11,262 nucleotides of DNA from assembly GCA_964622235.1 (NCBI GenBank), contig CAZUNB010000035.1, forward strand, positions 1 through 11,262, given 5' to 3'. Positions within the stretch are counted from its first letter, which is position 1, and each line of letters opens with the position of its first letter. This document shows, piece after piece, positions 1 to 6,720 of this stretch. The notes under the pieces were generated by a model. The model ran no database searches, was not told the origin of the DNA, and saw only the letters and a program-made list of their open reading frames with translations. The stretch comes from CAZUNB01 sp964622235. Its GTDB lineage: Bacteria > Patescibacteriota > Saccharimonadia > Saccharimonadales > JAGPDM01. Position numbers and translations under genes: made by a program.

Positions 1-37
1 TTCTTTGAAATCATGTCCATGGTTACATTCTAACAGA

Positions 38-43
38 TATGAT
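38..43 (+). promoter_or_regulatory. possible -10 box upstream of dapL
   Basis: TATGAT lies 15 bases before the preferred dapL ATG at 59 and 3 bases before an alternative in-frame ATG at 47. A start point about 7 bases downstream would give a very short leader with no Shine-Dalgarno sequence. I see no convincing -35 at 16-18 bases and the window edge is close, so this is weak. It is listed because it resembles the arrangement at the other first-in-unit genes here. Confidence 0.25.
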
Positions 44-58
44 AAAATGATTAGTCAT

Positions 59-1285
59 ATGGCAAAGATAAACTCAAACTTCGCAAAACTAACTGCTGGA
101 TATGTATTTCCTGAAATTAATCGCAGAGTTGCTGAATTCTCACAACAAAATCCAAAAGCGTCTATCATTAAACTTGGTATTGGTGACACGACTCTTGCGT
201 TAACTGAGTCAGTAACAAAAGCGTTGCATGAAAAAATTGATCTGTTGAGTAACAAAAATACATATACGGGTTATGTTGCCGAGCGTGGTGAAGAAAAACT
301 ACGCGAAGCTCTTGTTACTAAGTATAGAGATCAGTATGGCATTGATTTGAAAGCAACCGAGGTTTTTATTGGCGATGGCGCAAAAAGTGATTCATCGAAT
401 ATCCAATCTATTTTCTCGGCTGACTCTGTCGTCGCTGTTCAAGATCCAGTCTTTCCGGTTTATGTAGATTCAAGTGTTATCACTGGTAAGACTGGCAGTT
501 CACAGGATGGCCGCTACCAAAATATTGTTTATATGGATTGTAATGAAGAGAATGGGTTCTTTCCAGAACTACCAGCTGAGCATGTCGATATTATTTATCT
601 TTGCAGCCCAAATAACCCTACGGGTACGGTGGCAACACATGGGCAGTTGCAAAAATTCGTTGATTACGCAATTGAGAAAAAAGCGGTGATTATTTTTGAT
701 GCAGCTTACTCCGAATTTATTAGCGACAATACGCTACCAAGAAGTATTTATGAAATTGAGGGGGCAAAAAGCTGCGCTATTGAAATTAATAGTTTTAGTA
801 AGTGGGCAGGTTTCACGGGTGTTAGGCTGGGGTGGACTATTGTTCCGGAGAATTTGATTGTTGATGACTGCGCAGAGGGGGAACTTAATCAGGCCTGGAA
901 TCGTAGACAGTCGACAATGTTCAATGGTGCGAGCAATATTGTCCAAGCTGGTGGGTTAGCCGTAGTTCAAAATCCAGAAGAACAACAAGCTCTGATTAAT
1001 TACTACATGACAAATGCTAAACATCTTTACCAAGCCTTTAGTGAGCTCGGCTATAGTGTGTTTGGTGGCAAGAATGCACCATACGTCTGGGTCAAGCTGC
1101 CTGATGGCGTAGATTCATGGGCTTATTTTGATATATTACTACGACAAACAAATATCGTTGGAACTCCTGGGGCTGCTTTTGGTAAAAATGGTGATAATTA
1201 CTTTAGATTTAGTTCATTTGCTTCGCAAGAAGATGTTACGGAAGCAATAGATCGAATCAGAAAAATGGATAAAGACAATGAATAA
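59..1285 (+). CDS. dapL: LL-diaminopimelate aminotransferase (DapL)
   Basis: A cytosolic PLP enzyme (aminotransferase class I/II) that transfers an amino group from glutamate to tetrahydrodipicolinate, giving LL-diaminopimelate in one step and replacing the DapD/DapC/DapE route. The 408-residue length is normal for DapL. Visible features are the family's N-terminus (MAKINSNF, then AGYVFPEI), SPNNPTG at 183-189, FDAAYSEF at 213-220 with the PLP-contacting Asp214 and Tyr217, the Schiff-base Lys248 in SFSKWAGFTGVRLGW, and a C-terminal YFRFSSF carrying the likely substrate-carboxylate Arg383. The start at 59 fits the DapL N-terminus; ATG 47 would add four residues, and a TTG at position 5 has no support. 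The stop overlaps the lysA start by 8 bases, so the two are surely co-transcribed. The alternative, another class I aminotransferase, is unlikely given the neighbouring lysine genes. Confidence 0.93.
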   Translation: MAKINSNFAKLTAGYVFPEINRRVAEFSQQNPKASIIKLGIGDTTLALTESVTKALHEKIDLLSNKNTYTGYVAERGEEKLREALVTKYRDQYGIDLKATEVFIGDGAKSDSSNIQSIFSADSVVAVQDPVFPVYVDSSVITGKTGSSQDGRYQNIVYMDCNEENGFFPELPAEHVDIIYLCSPNNPTGTVATHGQLQKFVDYAIEKKAVIIFDAAYSEFISDNTLPRSIYEIEGAKSCAIEINSFSKWAGFTGVRLGWTIVPENLIVDDCAEGELNQAWNRRQSTMFNGASNIVQAGGLAVVQNPEEQQALINYYMTNAKHLYQAFSELGYSVFGGKNAPYVWVKLPDGVDSWAYFDILLRQTNIVGTPGAAFGKNGDNYFRFSSFASQEDVTEAIDRIRKMDKDNE

Positions 1286-2534
1286 TATTCCGTTTGATGA
1301 TACAGTTATAAAAAAACTGGTCAAGGAGTTTGGTACGCCTGTATATCTTTATGATGAAAAGGGCATGCTTGAAACTTCAAGGAAATTAAACGATATGTTT
1401 TCATGGATCGCTGGGTATCGAAATTACTTCGCTAGTAAAGCCCTTCCAAACCCGTATATTCATAAGATTCTGAAAGAAAAAGCCGGAATGGGTGTTGATG
1501 TCAGCTCAATGGCTGAACTAATCCTGGCACAAAAAACTGGTTTTAAAGACATGGATATCATGTTTAGCTCTAATGACACATCGTGGCAAGATTTCCAAAA
1601 AGTAACTGAACTCGGAGGAATTATTAATTTCGATGATATACGGCTTATCGATTATTATGAACAGAAAGTTGGTCCATTGCCGGATCTCGTATGTTTCCGA
1701 TACAACCCAGGCGACGGGAGATTAAGTGGTGGAAATGACATTATTGGTAATCCTGCAGATGCAAAGTACGGACTGACTTACGAGCAAATTTTTGAAGCCT
1801 ATAAAATAGCTAAACAAAAAGGTGCTACCAGGTTTGGGCTTCACAGTATGATGGTGTCGAGTGAGATTCGGATAGAGGCTCATGAGGAGACAGCTAAGAT
1901 TCTTTTTGAACTAGCTGCAAAAATTGAGGATGAGGTTGGAATTGAATTTGAATTCATTAATTTAGGTGGTGGTTTAGGGATTCCATACAATCCTGGCGAG
2001 CTGCCAATCAACACAGAGCTACTCAGTAAGCATTACAAGGCGCAGTATGAATTAGTTTTTAACGATAGAGTAAATAAACCAACAGTTGTTTCGGAGCACG
2101 GTCGCTATGTAACAGGACCACATGGTTATTTGGTCCTTACCGTTAGGCATCTCAAGGAAACGTATAAAGACTTCATTGGCACCGATGGAAGTATGGCAAA
2201 TCTGATGCGGCCAGGAATGTATGGCGCTCATCACTGGATATCAGTACTAGGCAAGGAAGAGTTGCCGAAAGATCATGTGTATGATGTTGTAGGTTCGCTT
2301 TGTGAAAATAATGATAAGTTTGCAATTGATCGTAGTCTACCAAAAATCGAAGTTGATGATATTTTAATAATTGGAAATGCCGGTGCACACGCCCATGCGA
2401 TGGGTTTTAACTACAATGGTAAATTGCGCTCAGCTGAGGTCCTTCTGAGAGAAAACGGCGAGTTGGAGCAGATTAGACGTGCTGAGACAATCGAAGATTA
2501 CTTTTCAACGTTAGATTTTAGCAAGTTGAAATAA
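1278..2534 (+). CDS. lysA: Diaminopimelate decarboxylase (LysA), divergent subfamily
   Basis: A PLP-dependent fold-III decarboxylase for the last lysine step, meso-diaminopimelate to L-lysine plus CO2. The 418 residues are family-sized. Lys54 in FASKALPNP is the Schiff-base lysine of the alanine-racemase-like barrel. His189 in FGLHS is the residue stacking on PLP, GGGLG (230-234) is the phosphate-binding loop, and SEHGR (272-276) matches the usual EPGR region. Cys342 in SLCENNDKF and Tyr379 in GFNYNG are the conserved residues contributed across the dimer. The motifs around Lys54 and GAHAHAMGFNYNG differ from the common YAVKANSN and GAYGFSMSSNYN forms, so this is a distinct LysA subgroup rather than the E. 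coli or Bacillus type. It overlaps dapL by 8 bases (ATGAATAA), with only a weak GGA 8 bases upstream, which suggests translational coupling. Its substrate could be another D-centred diamino acid, but the context favours diaminopimelate. Confidence 0.88.
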   Translation: MNNIPFDDTVIKKLVKEFGTPVYLYDEKGMLETSRKLNDMFSWIAGYRNYFASKALPNPYIHKILKEKAGMGVDVSSMAELILAQKTGFKDMDIMFSSNDTSWQDFQKVTELGGIINFDDIRLIDYYEQKVGPLPDLVCFRYNPGDGRLSGGNDIIGNPADAKYGLTYEQIFEAYKIAKQKGATRFGLHSMMVSSEIRIEAHEETAKILFELAAKIEDEVGIEFEFINLGGGLGIPYNPGELPINTELLSKHYKAQYELVFNDRVNKPTVVSEHGRYVTGPHGYLVLTVRHLKETYKDFIGTDGSMANLMRPGMYGAHHWISVLGKEELPKDHVYDVVGSLCENNDKFAIDRSLPKIEVDDILIIGNAGAHAHAMGFNYNGKLRSAEVLLRENGELEQIRRAETIEDYFSTLDFSKLK

Positions 2535-2574
2535 TGCTTAAATCATGTAACAGTCAATACATAAAATAATTTTA

Positions 2575-2580
2575 TATAAT
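2575..2580 (+). promoter_or_regulatory. -10 box of metC-like gene (predicted leaderless start)
   Basis: A perfect TATAAT sits in the 52-base gap after lysA and ends exactly 6 bases before the ATG at 2587. A start site about 7 bases downstream of the box would fall on the ATG itself, so the mRNA would have no leader. No Shine-Dalgarno sequence is present. The -35 region (about 2552-2557, AGTCAA) does not match consensus, although the surrounding DNA is very AT-rich. Confidence 0.5.
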
Positions 2581-2586
2581 CAGATT

Positions 2587-3711
2587 ATGAATCAAAATTC
2601 TACAATACGAACAATGAAAATGAGCTCTACAATCAATTTCGCAACTCTAGAGGAGTACAGGGCGGCAGCGAGAGGTGAGAAGGTTCTTGAAGGTCAGCAC
2701 TATCCTACGAGAGATAATGCATATGGGATTCTAGGCAACCCAACGGTTCAGAGCCTACAGAAACAAATTGCAGACTTAGAGGGTGCGAGATTAAGCTTAC
2801 TTTATCCAAATGGCGCTGCGGCTAATGCCCATGCTATAAATGCTCTGACAGAATCTGGTGATCAGATTTTCGTTCCTGATGCTTGTTATTCTCCAACACT
2901 CGGGTTTGTGAAAAACATTTTAAAGCGAAAAAATGTAGATGTAATACTATATAATCCTCTAGAGCTAGATAGCCTGGAGAATCAAATAAACACTAAAACA
3001 AAAATAATATTTGTAGAGTCGCCGATATCAAACACTTTTGAAGTAGTTGATGCTGATAGAATACTGAAAATGTGCCAGGAAAATGGTCTTTATTCTATGA
3101 TTGATGCATCATGGTCTAGCGGAATACTCGCAAAATTCATTCCACGTGGTTTTGATGTTTCAATAATTGCATTAACAAAATATATTTCTGGTTATAATGA
3201 CGTACTTATGGGGGCTGTGTCTAGTTCTAATAATGAGGTAATTAGGTTGCTTGCTTTGGATCATCATGAATTTGGTGTGGGAGTATCTCCATTCGATGTC
3301 TTGCTTGTGAGTCGGAGCATAGAGTCCGTAGAAGCTAGAATGTTACAGGCTAGAAGTAATGCTGATAAACTGGTAGAAATGTGTGAAAATCACACTAATG
3401 TTAAAAAAATATATAGACCCAATAAATCAGATATATTTTCAGATTACTTCGAGTCCGATAGTTGCTTGTTTAGTATTGAGCTTAAAAAACTATACTCAGA
3501 CGAAGAATTACAGAAAATGCTTGATAAACTTTCGGTTTTTAAGCTTGGTGAATCTTGGGGCGGAACTCGAAGTTTAATTTTGCCATATTTACCCAACGAG
3601 TTTGATGGCAGGGCATTCAAGCCTGAGAATTCAATCGTAAGAATTAATTCAGGACTTGAATCAATAGAACAACAGCTAAATGATTTAAAGAGCGGCTTAG
3701 ACCAGCTCTAG
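2587..3711 (+). CDS. metC: MetC-like PLP enzyme (cystathionine beta-lyase family)
   Basis: A Cys/Met-metabolism PLP enzyme of 374 residues, closest from memory to E. coli-type MetC, which cleaves cystathionine to homocysteine, pyruvate and ammonia. Visible features are the ADLEGA segment (62-67), Tyr101 (matching catalytic Tyr111 of E. coli MetC), VESP (143-146), Asp173 in MIDASWSSG, Schiff-base Lys198 in ALTKYISGY, SWGG (323-326) and Arg352 in IVRINSGLE for the substrate carboxylate. The first 30 or so residues of the usual N-terminal arm are missing. The motif normally read as Y-x-R-x-G-N-P-T is YGILGNPT (46-53), so the arginine that holds the PLP phosphate of the neighbouring subunit is Ile48. 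Arginine codons are mostly AGA/AGG (11 of 16) and ATA is frequent, unlike uvrB. Starts at codons 10 or 12 are possible, but the -10 spacing favours 2587. Alternatives are cysteine desulfhydrase or amino-acid racemase activity. Confidence 0.8.
   Translation: MNQNSTIRTMKMSSTINFATLEEYRAAARGEKVLEGQHYPTRDNAYGILGNPTVQSLQKQIADLEGARLSLLYPNGAAANAHAINALTESGDQIFVPDACYSPTLGFVKNILKRKNVDVILYNPLELDSLENQINTKTKIIFVESPISNTFEVVDADRILKMCQENGLYSMIDASWSSGILAKFIPRGFDVSIIALTKYISGYNDVLMGAVSSSNNEVIRLLALDHHEFGVGVSPFDVLLVSRSIESVEARMLQARSNADKLVEMCENHTNVKKIYRPNKSDIFSDYFESDSCLFSIELKKLYSDEELQKMLDKLSVFKLGESWGGTRSLILPYLPNEFDGRAFKPENSIVRINSGLESIEQQLNDLKSGLDQL
3689..3709. terminator. weak hairpin over the metC/dapA convergent overlap
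   Basis: AGAGC-GG (3689-3695) can pair with CC and GCTCT (3702-3703 and 3705-3709), with one bulged A and a 6-base loop. Both stop codons fall inside it: metC TAG at 3709-3711 and dapA TAA at 3697-3699. On the minus strand the stem is followed by only TTTAAAT, a poor U-tract, and the plus side has no T-run. It may be a weak shared terminator or coincidence. Confidence 0.2.
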
Positions 3712-4563
3712 CTTGTCATTGAAGTTTGTGATTTCGTCTATATTAAGCATGTCACCACTAGCGAGCGGAGGGCGAGTTGTTGGGTATTCGATATCGCCTA
3801 GCTGAGCCAAAATAGCCTTAGTAGGAATCGGATTACTGGCGCTGAATAAGCTTTTGCTTGCTGCTACAAATAATTCTTCATTTTCAAAATTTTTATCAAG
3901 AAATTGTGAAACAATTTTGTTAGTCTGTTCGGGCCAGACATTCGCTGCTACGCTAACAACGCCCTTGGCACCAAGACGTGAAAATTTAGCAAACATAATA
4001 TCATCTCCACTGAACATACGAGCGTTTGGTTCACATTGTGAGTAATTGTTAAAATCACTGATATTTCCACTGGCTTCTTTCACCGCCCAGAAGTTTATAT
4101 GACTTGATATCGCCCTAAGAGCTTCGATATGAAGTGGAACTGCAGCTCGGCCCGGAACATTATAAATACAGACTGGGCGCTGGCTAGTGTCGAGCAATGA
4201 AGTAAACCATTGCGTTTGGCCTAGCTTACCTGGTTTTGTGTAGTAGGGCACTGGCACCAGGTATGCATCAACCTTAATAGTGTTTAGATAGTTAATCCAT
4301 GCAATTTGATCGGGCAAATACATACCGCCAACTCCAACCATAAGGGGCACACCTAGCTCAAGACCAATTACGAAATCTAAGATTTGTTTTCTTTCTTCGA
4401 GACTAAAGCTTGGAGATTCACCGGTACTTCCGAGGATTGTCAGTGCATTCCCAGCCTTAACTTGTTTATTCAAAAGTAGAGTAAAGGAGTCAAAGTCAAT
4501 GTCGCCATTTTCAAGCATCGGCGTAATGATTGCTGTCCAGACGTTATATTCATTTATTGTCAT
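3697..4563 (-). CDS. dapA: 4-hydroxy-tetrahydrodipicolinate synthase (DapA)
   Basis: A class I (Schiff-base) aldolase with a TIM-barrel fold that condenses pyruvate with aspartate semialdehyde, the first committed lysine/DAP step. The 288 residues match the family. GSTGES (45-50) is the pyruvate-binding loop, with Ser46 in place of the usual first threonine and Thr47 kept. PYYTKP (106-111) carries the conserved Tyr pair, YNVPGRA (134-140) gives catalytic Tyr134 and Arg139, and KEASG (162-166) gives Schiff-base Lys162. SGDD (185-188) and NPIPTKA follow as expected. The ATG overlaps the dapB stop as ATGA, and GAAGGAG (4571-4577) lies 7 bases upstream, a strong ribosome site that fixes this start. 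It is the last gene of lysC-dapB-dapA. Its end overlaps the end of metC by 15 bases on the other strand. N-acetylneuraminate lyase-like relatives are ruled out by the motifs and context. Confidence 0.95.
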   Translation of the reverse strand: MTINEYNVWTAIITPMLENGDIDFDSFTLLLNKQVKAGNALTILGSTGESPSFSLEERKQILDFVIGLELGVPLMVGVGGMYLPDQIAWINYLNTIKVDAYLVPVPYYTKPGKLGQTQWFTSLLDTSQRPVCIYNVPGRAAVPLHIEALRAISSHINFWAVKEASGNISDFNNYSQCEPNARMFSGDDIMFAKFSRLGAKGVVSVAANVWPEQTNKIVSQFLDKNFENEELFVAASKSLFSASNPIPTKAILAQLGDIEYPTTRPPLASGDMLNIDEITNFNDKLELV

Positions 4564-5234
4564 TTATTTTCTCCTTCGTAAGTCTTAACTACTTCTGAAA
4601 ATTCATGCAAACCTGGTTTTAGTGAGGTTATTCGAAGCGCCGACCAATAGGCGCCTTCAGCGAATATTTTGCGGTGTTTAGAGCTGTGAGCTAGGGTAAT
4701 AGTTTCTGTATCGGCATCTATTGTTAAGGTGTGATCGCCAACCACATCACCAACACGCTCAGAACTAATTTCGATATTTTTGTCGCCATACCACTGCATC
4801 CAAGAAATGGCCGTTCCACTCGGAGCATCTTTTTTGTTTGTGTGATGCACTTCATGAATAGATGTTTTTGCGTTAGGTAAAATTTTGCGAGCTATAGTCA
4901 ATGCTTCGATAGCGTTTTTTGCAACTTGCATACCAAGACTAAAATTATTAGCCCAAATCCAAGTAATGTTCTGTTGGAAAATCTTCTCGTCGATTTTGTC
5001 AGGGAACTGATAGCCGGTACTTCCGATAATTGTTGGTGTTTTTGACTTAAGTAACATATCAAAATAATTATTAAGAATATCGCCAGGTAAAAAGCAGATA
5101 ACTACGTCAAACTCCGCTAGCTTAGATACCGATGCTTTATTGGTACTATTGAAGTCTGTGATTTTATCACCAGGAGCTATAACTTCATGTAGATATGCTC
5201 CGGTTCGTCCACTACCAAGGAGGGCAATCTTCAT
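4560..5234 (-). CDS. dapB: 4-hydroxy-tetrahydrodipicolinate reductase (DapB), compact form
   Basis: An NAD(P)H-dependent reductase that makes tetrahydrodipicolinate from the DapA product. GSGRTG (7-12) is the Rossmann glycine loop. The signature EVHHTNKKDAPSGT spans 128-141, with His130, His131 and Lys134 as the catalytic group and the PSGT anion-binding loop after them. At 224 residues it is shorter than the usual 240-275. The loss lies mainly between the glycine loop and FDVVICFLP (42-50), where the second strand and helix of the nucleotide domain are abbreviated, so coenzyme preference cannot be inferred safely. The start is well placed: GAGGAA (5240-5245) lies 5 bases upstream, and the ATG overlaps the lysC stop as ATGA. 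The end overlaps dapA in the same way, indicating tight translational coupling across the three genes. Confidence 0.93.
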   Translation of the reverse strand: MKIALLGSGRTGAYLHEVIAPGDKITDFNSTNKASVSKLAEFDVVICFLPGDILNNYFDMLLKSKTPTIIGSTGYQFPDKIDEKIFQQNITWIWANNFSLGMQVAKNAIEALTIARKILPNAKTSIHEVHHTNKKDAPSGTAISWMQWYGDKNIEISSERVGDVVGDHTLTIDADTETITLAHSSKHRKIFAEGAYWSALRITSLKPGLHEFSEVVKTYEGENK

Positions 5235-6619
5235 GATTCTTCCTCGATTAGTGTTTTGTGCAGTATTTGAACGACTGCATCAGCATCGTCGTCAGACACT
5301 ACAAATGCCTGAACATGCTTATTAGCACCTTGTAACATCATGCGAACATTAATATCTTTTCCTGAATCAAATAAGCCTTTAAAAGCACGGTATGATAGAT
5401 TTGCTGAAGTATTTATGCGGTTTCCAACGATTGAGACTACGGATAGGCTGTGTTCAAACTCAACTTCACCGATATCTCGTAATTCGTGAAATAGATTTTC
5501 ATGTTCAAGGAACAACTTATCGTTAACAGTCATTGCTACTGATGTTTCACTAGTGGTTATCTGATCAATCGGCAATTGATGCTTGGCGAAAATGCCGAAA
5601 ACACCAGCAGCAAATCCAGATGAACCTGCACTCATGAATGGTGTACTGACAGTTATCAAATGTTGATGTTTCTTAGCGGTTACTGCTCGAATCAAAGGTC
5701 TAGTAGTAACGTTTTTACTTATTCTAGTACCTTCATTTTCTGGTTCAAAAGTTGATAGAATGCGAATTGGTATATTGGCACGCTCGGCAGGTACTACTGT
5801 GGGCGGAAATAGAATTTTCGCGCCAGCCGATGCCAGTTCAGCAGCTTCTTCGTAGTGTAAGTCTTTAATACTTCTTGTTGCTCTTACAACCCTCGGGTCA
5901 GCTGTTGCGATGCCTGTGACATCAGTCCAAATCTGTAATTCTTTAGCTCTGATAAGTTCGGCAAAAACAGCAGCACTGAAATCGCTACCACCACGACCTA
6001 ATGTGGTAGTAAACCCGTCATTGCTCCTACCAATGAAACCTTGTGTGACCACAATTTTATTGTTTTTAAGTAGTGGCAGTAAAATTTCATCTGATTTTTC
6101 TTGAGAAATCTTTTGATCAGGATGAGCATTACCATGAACGTTGTTGGTGATGATTACGTTACGGGCATCGAGGTATGTAGCGGCATTATCGCCATTTATT
6201 TTATTTAGCGCAGCAGTTAGTAGGCAGGTTGAGAGCCTTTCACCTGTACTGAGAATACGATCGATTGCTCTACCCGTTGTTTCTTTGAGATAGAATTGTC
6301 CGTTAGCTAGCGTAGTTAGCTCAGTGACCAATGAATTTATTGTCTCGCTACAGATCGCACTTACTTCTAGTTGTTGTGCAATTTCTTGGTGTCTTTTTTC
6401 TATAGTGGCAATTTTATTTTCAGTTTTTTCCCAGTCTAAAATAGAACTTGTAATGGCTATTTCCAAAAGTGCATCAGTAGTTCCTGCCGTAGCTGAAGCA
6501 ACAACAAGGCTTATTTTTTTATCAAAGATTATCCGAGCAGTTTTAGTAATTGCTGTAGAACTACCAACTGAGGTACCACCAAACTTTGCAACAATGAAAT
6601 TATTCTTGTTAGTTACCAT
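5231..6619 (-). CDS. lysC: Aspartate kinase (LysC, lysine-sensitive AK-III type)
   Basis: Phosphorylates aspartate with ATP to start the aspartate family pathway. It is monofunctional (462 residues) with no homoserine dehydrogenase fusion. An amino-acid kinase domain runs from about 8 to 300: KFGGTSVGS (12-20), TTGERLS-type region (125-130), TTTLGRGGSD (204-213), then WTDVTGI and DPRV (241-244). Two ACT segments follow at about 320-380 and 390-455. The first keeps residues matching the lysine pocket of E. coli LysC from memory: Gly335-Phe336, Asp352 and Ser357 in IDQITTSE. Feedback inhibition by lysine is therefore likely. The C-terminus (NVRMMLQGA, then HVQAFVVSDDDA) also follows the E. coli LysC pattern. 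It heads the lysC-dapB-dapA operon and is divergent from asd. The promoter sits close to the ATG and there is no Shine-Dalgarno sequence. Confidence 0.95.
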   Translation of the reverse strand: MVTNKNNFIVAKFGGTSVGSSTAITKTARIIFDKKISLVVASATAGTTDALLEIAITSSILDWEKTENKIATIEKRHQEIAQQLEVSAICSETINSLVTELTTLANGQFYLKETTGRAIDRILSTGERLSTCLLTAALNKINGDNAATYLDARNVIITNNVHGNAHPDQKISQEKSDEILLPLLKNNKIVVTQGFIGRSNDGFTTTLGRGGSDFSAAVFAELIRAKELQIWTDVTGIATADPRVVRATRSIKDLHYEEAAELASAGAKILFPPTVVPAERANIPIRILSTFEPENEGTRISKNVTTRPLIRAVTAKKHQHLITVSTPFMSAGSSGFAAGVFGIFAKHQLPIDQITTSETSVAMTVNDKLFLEHENLFHELRDIGEVEFEHSLSVVSIVGNRINTSANLSYRAFKGLFDSGKDINVRMMLQGANKHVQAFVVSDDDADAVVQILHKTLIEEES

Positions 6620-6633
6620 AATGTTGTGGATTT

Positions 6634-6663
6634 TCTATAGTTTGTATACGCAGTATCATTCAA
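6634..6663 (-). promoter_or_regulatory. promoter of lysC-dapB-dapA
   Basis: On the minus strand a -35 box TTGAAT (6658-6663) is separated by 18 bases from a -10 box TATAGA (6634-6639). The -10 ends 14 bases before the lysC ATG, so the leader would be only about 8 bases with no Shine-Dalgarno sequence. This excludes a lysine riboswitch in the leader. A small perfect dyad, ATAC-GCA-GTAT (6646-6656), lies in the spacer and could bind a regulator. Confidence 0.45.
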
Positions 6664-6684
6664 TTTATGGTACAACATGACTCC

Positions 6685-6713
6685 TTGCCTGTAAACATAC
6701 GACACGCTACAAT
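6685..6713 (+). promoter_or_regulatory. promoter of asd-hom (predicted leaderless start)
   Basis: TTGCCT (6685-6690), a 17-base spacer and TACAAT (6708-6713) form a good sigma-70-type promoter. The -10 ends 7 bases before the asd ATG at 6721, so the predicted start point is at or next to the A of the ATG. AGAGG at 6715-6719 is only one base from the ATG, too close to work as a Shine-Dalgarno site. Confidence 0.6.
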
Positions 6714-6720
6714 CAGAGGT

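Noticed and set aside
5..58. Upstream extension of dapL to a TTG at position 5
   Set aside because: The added residues do not resemble the DapL N-terminus and run through a possible -10 box; ATG 59 gives the expected family start.
6620..6660. Lysine riboswitch upstream of lysC
   Set aside because: The predicted leader is only about 8 bases, and the whole intergenic region of 101 bases is shared with the asd promoter; no L-box-like structure is visible.
6324..6680. 118-codon open frame antisense to lysC
   Set aside because: It is a shadow of the lysC kinase domain; its hydrophobic composition comes from the complementary codons.
6667..6720. 18-codon upstream extension of asd to an ATG at 6667-6669 region or later
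   Set aside because: These codons overlap the -35 and -10 boxes, and the ATG at 6721 matches the exact Asd N-terminus.
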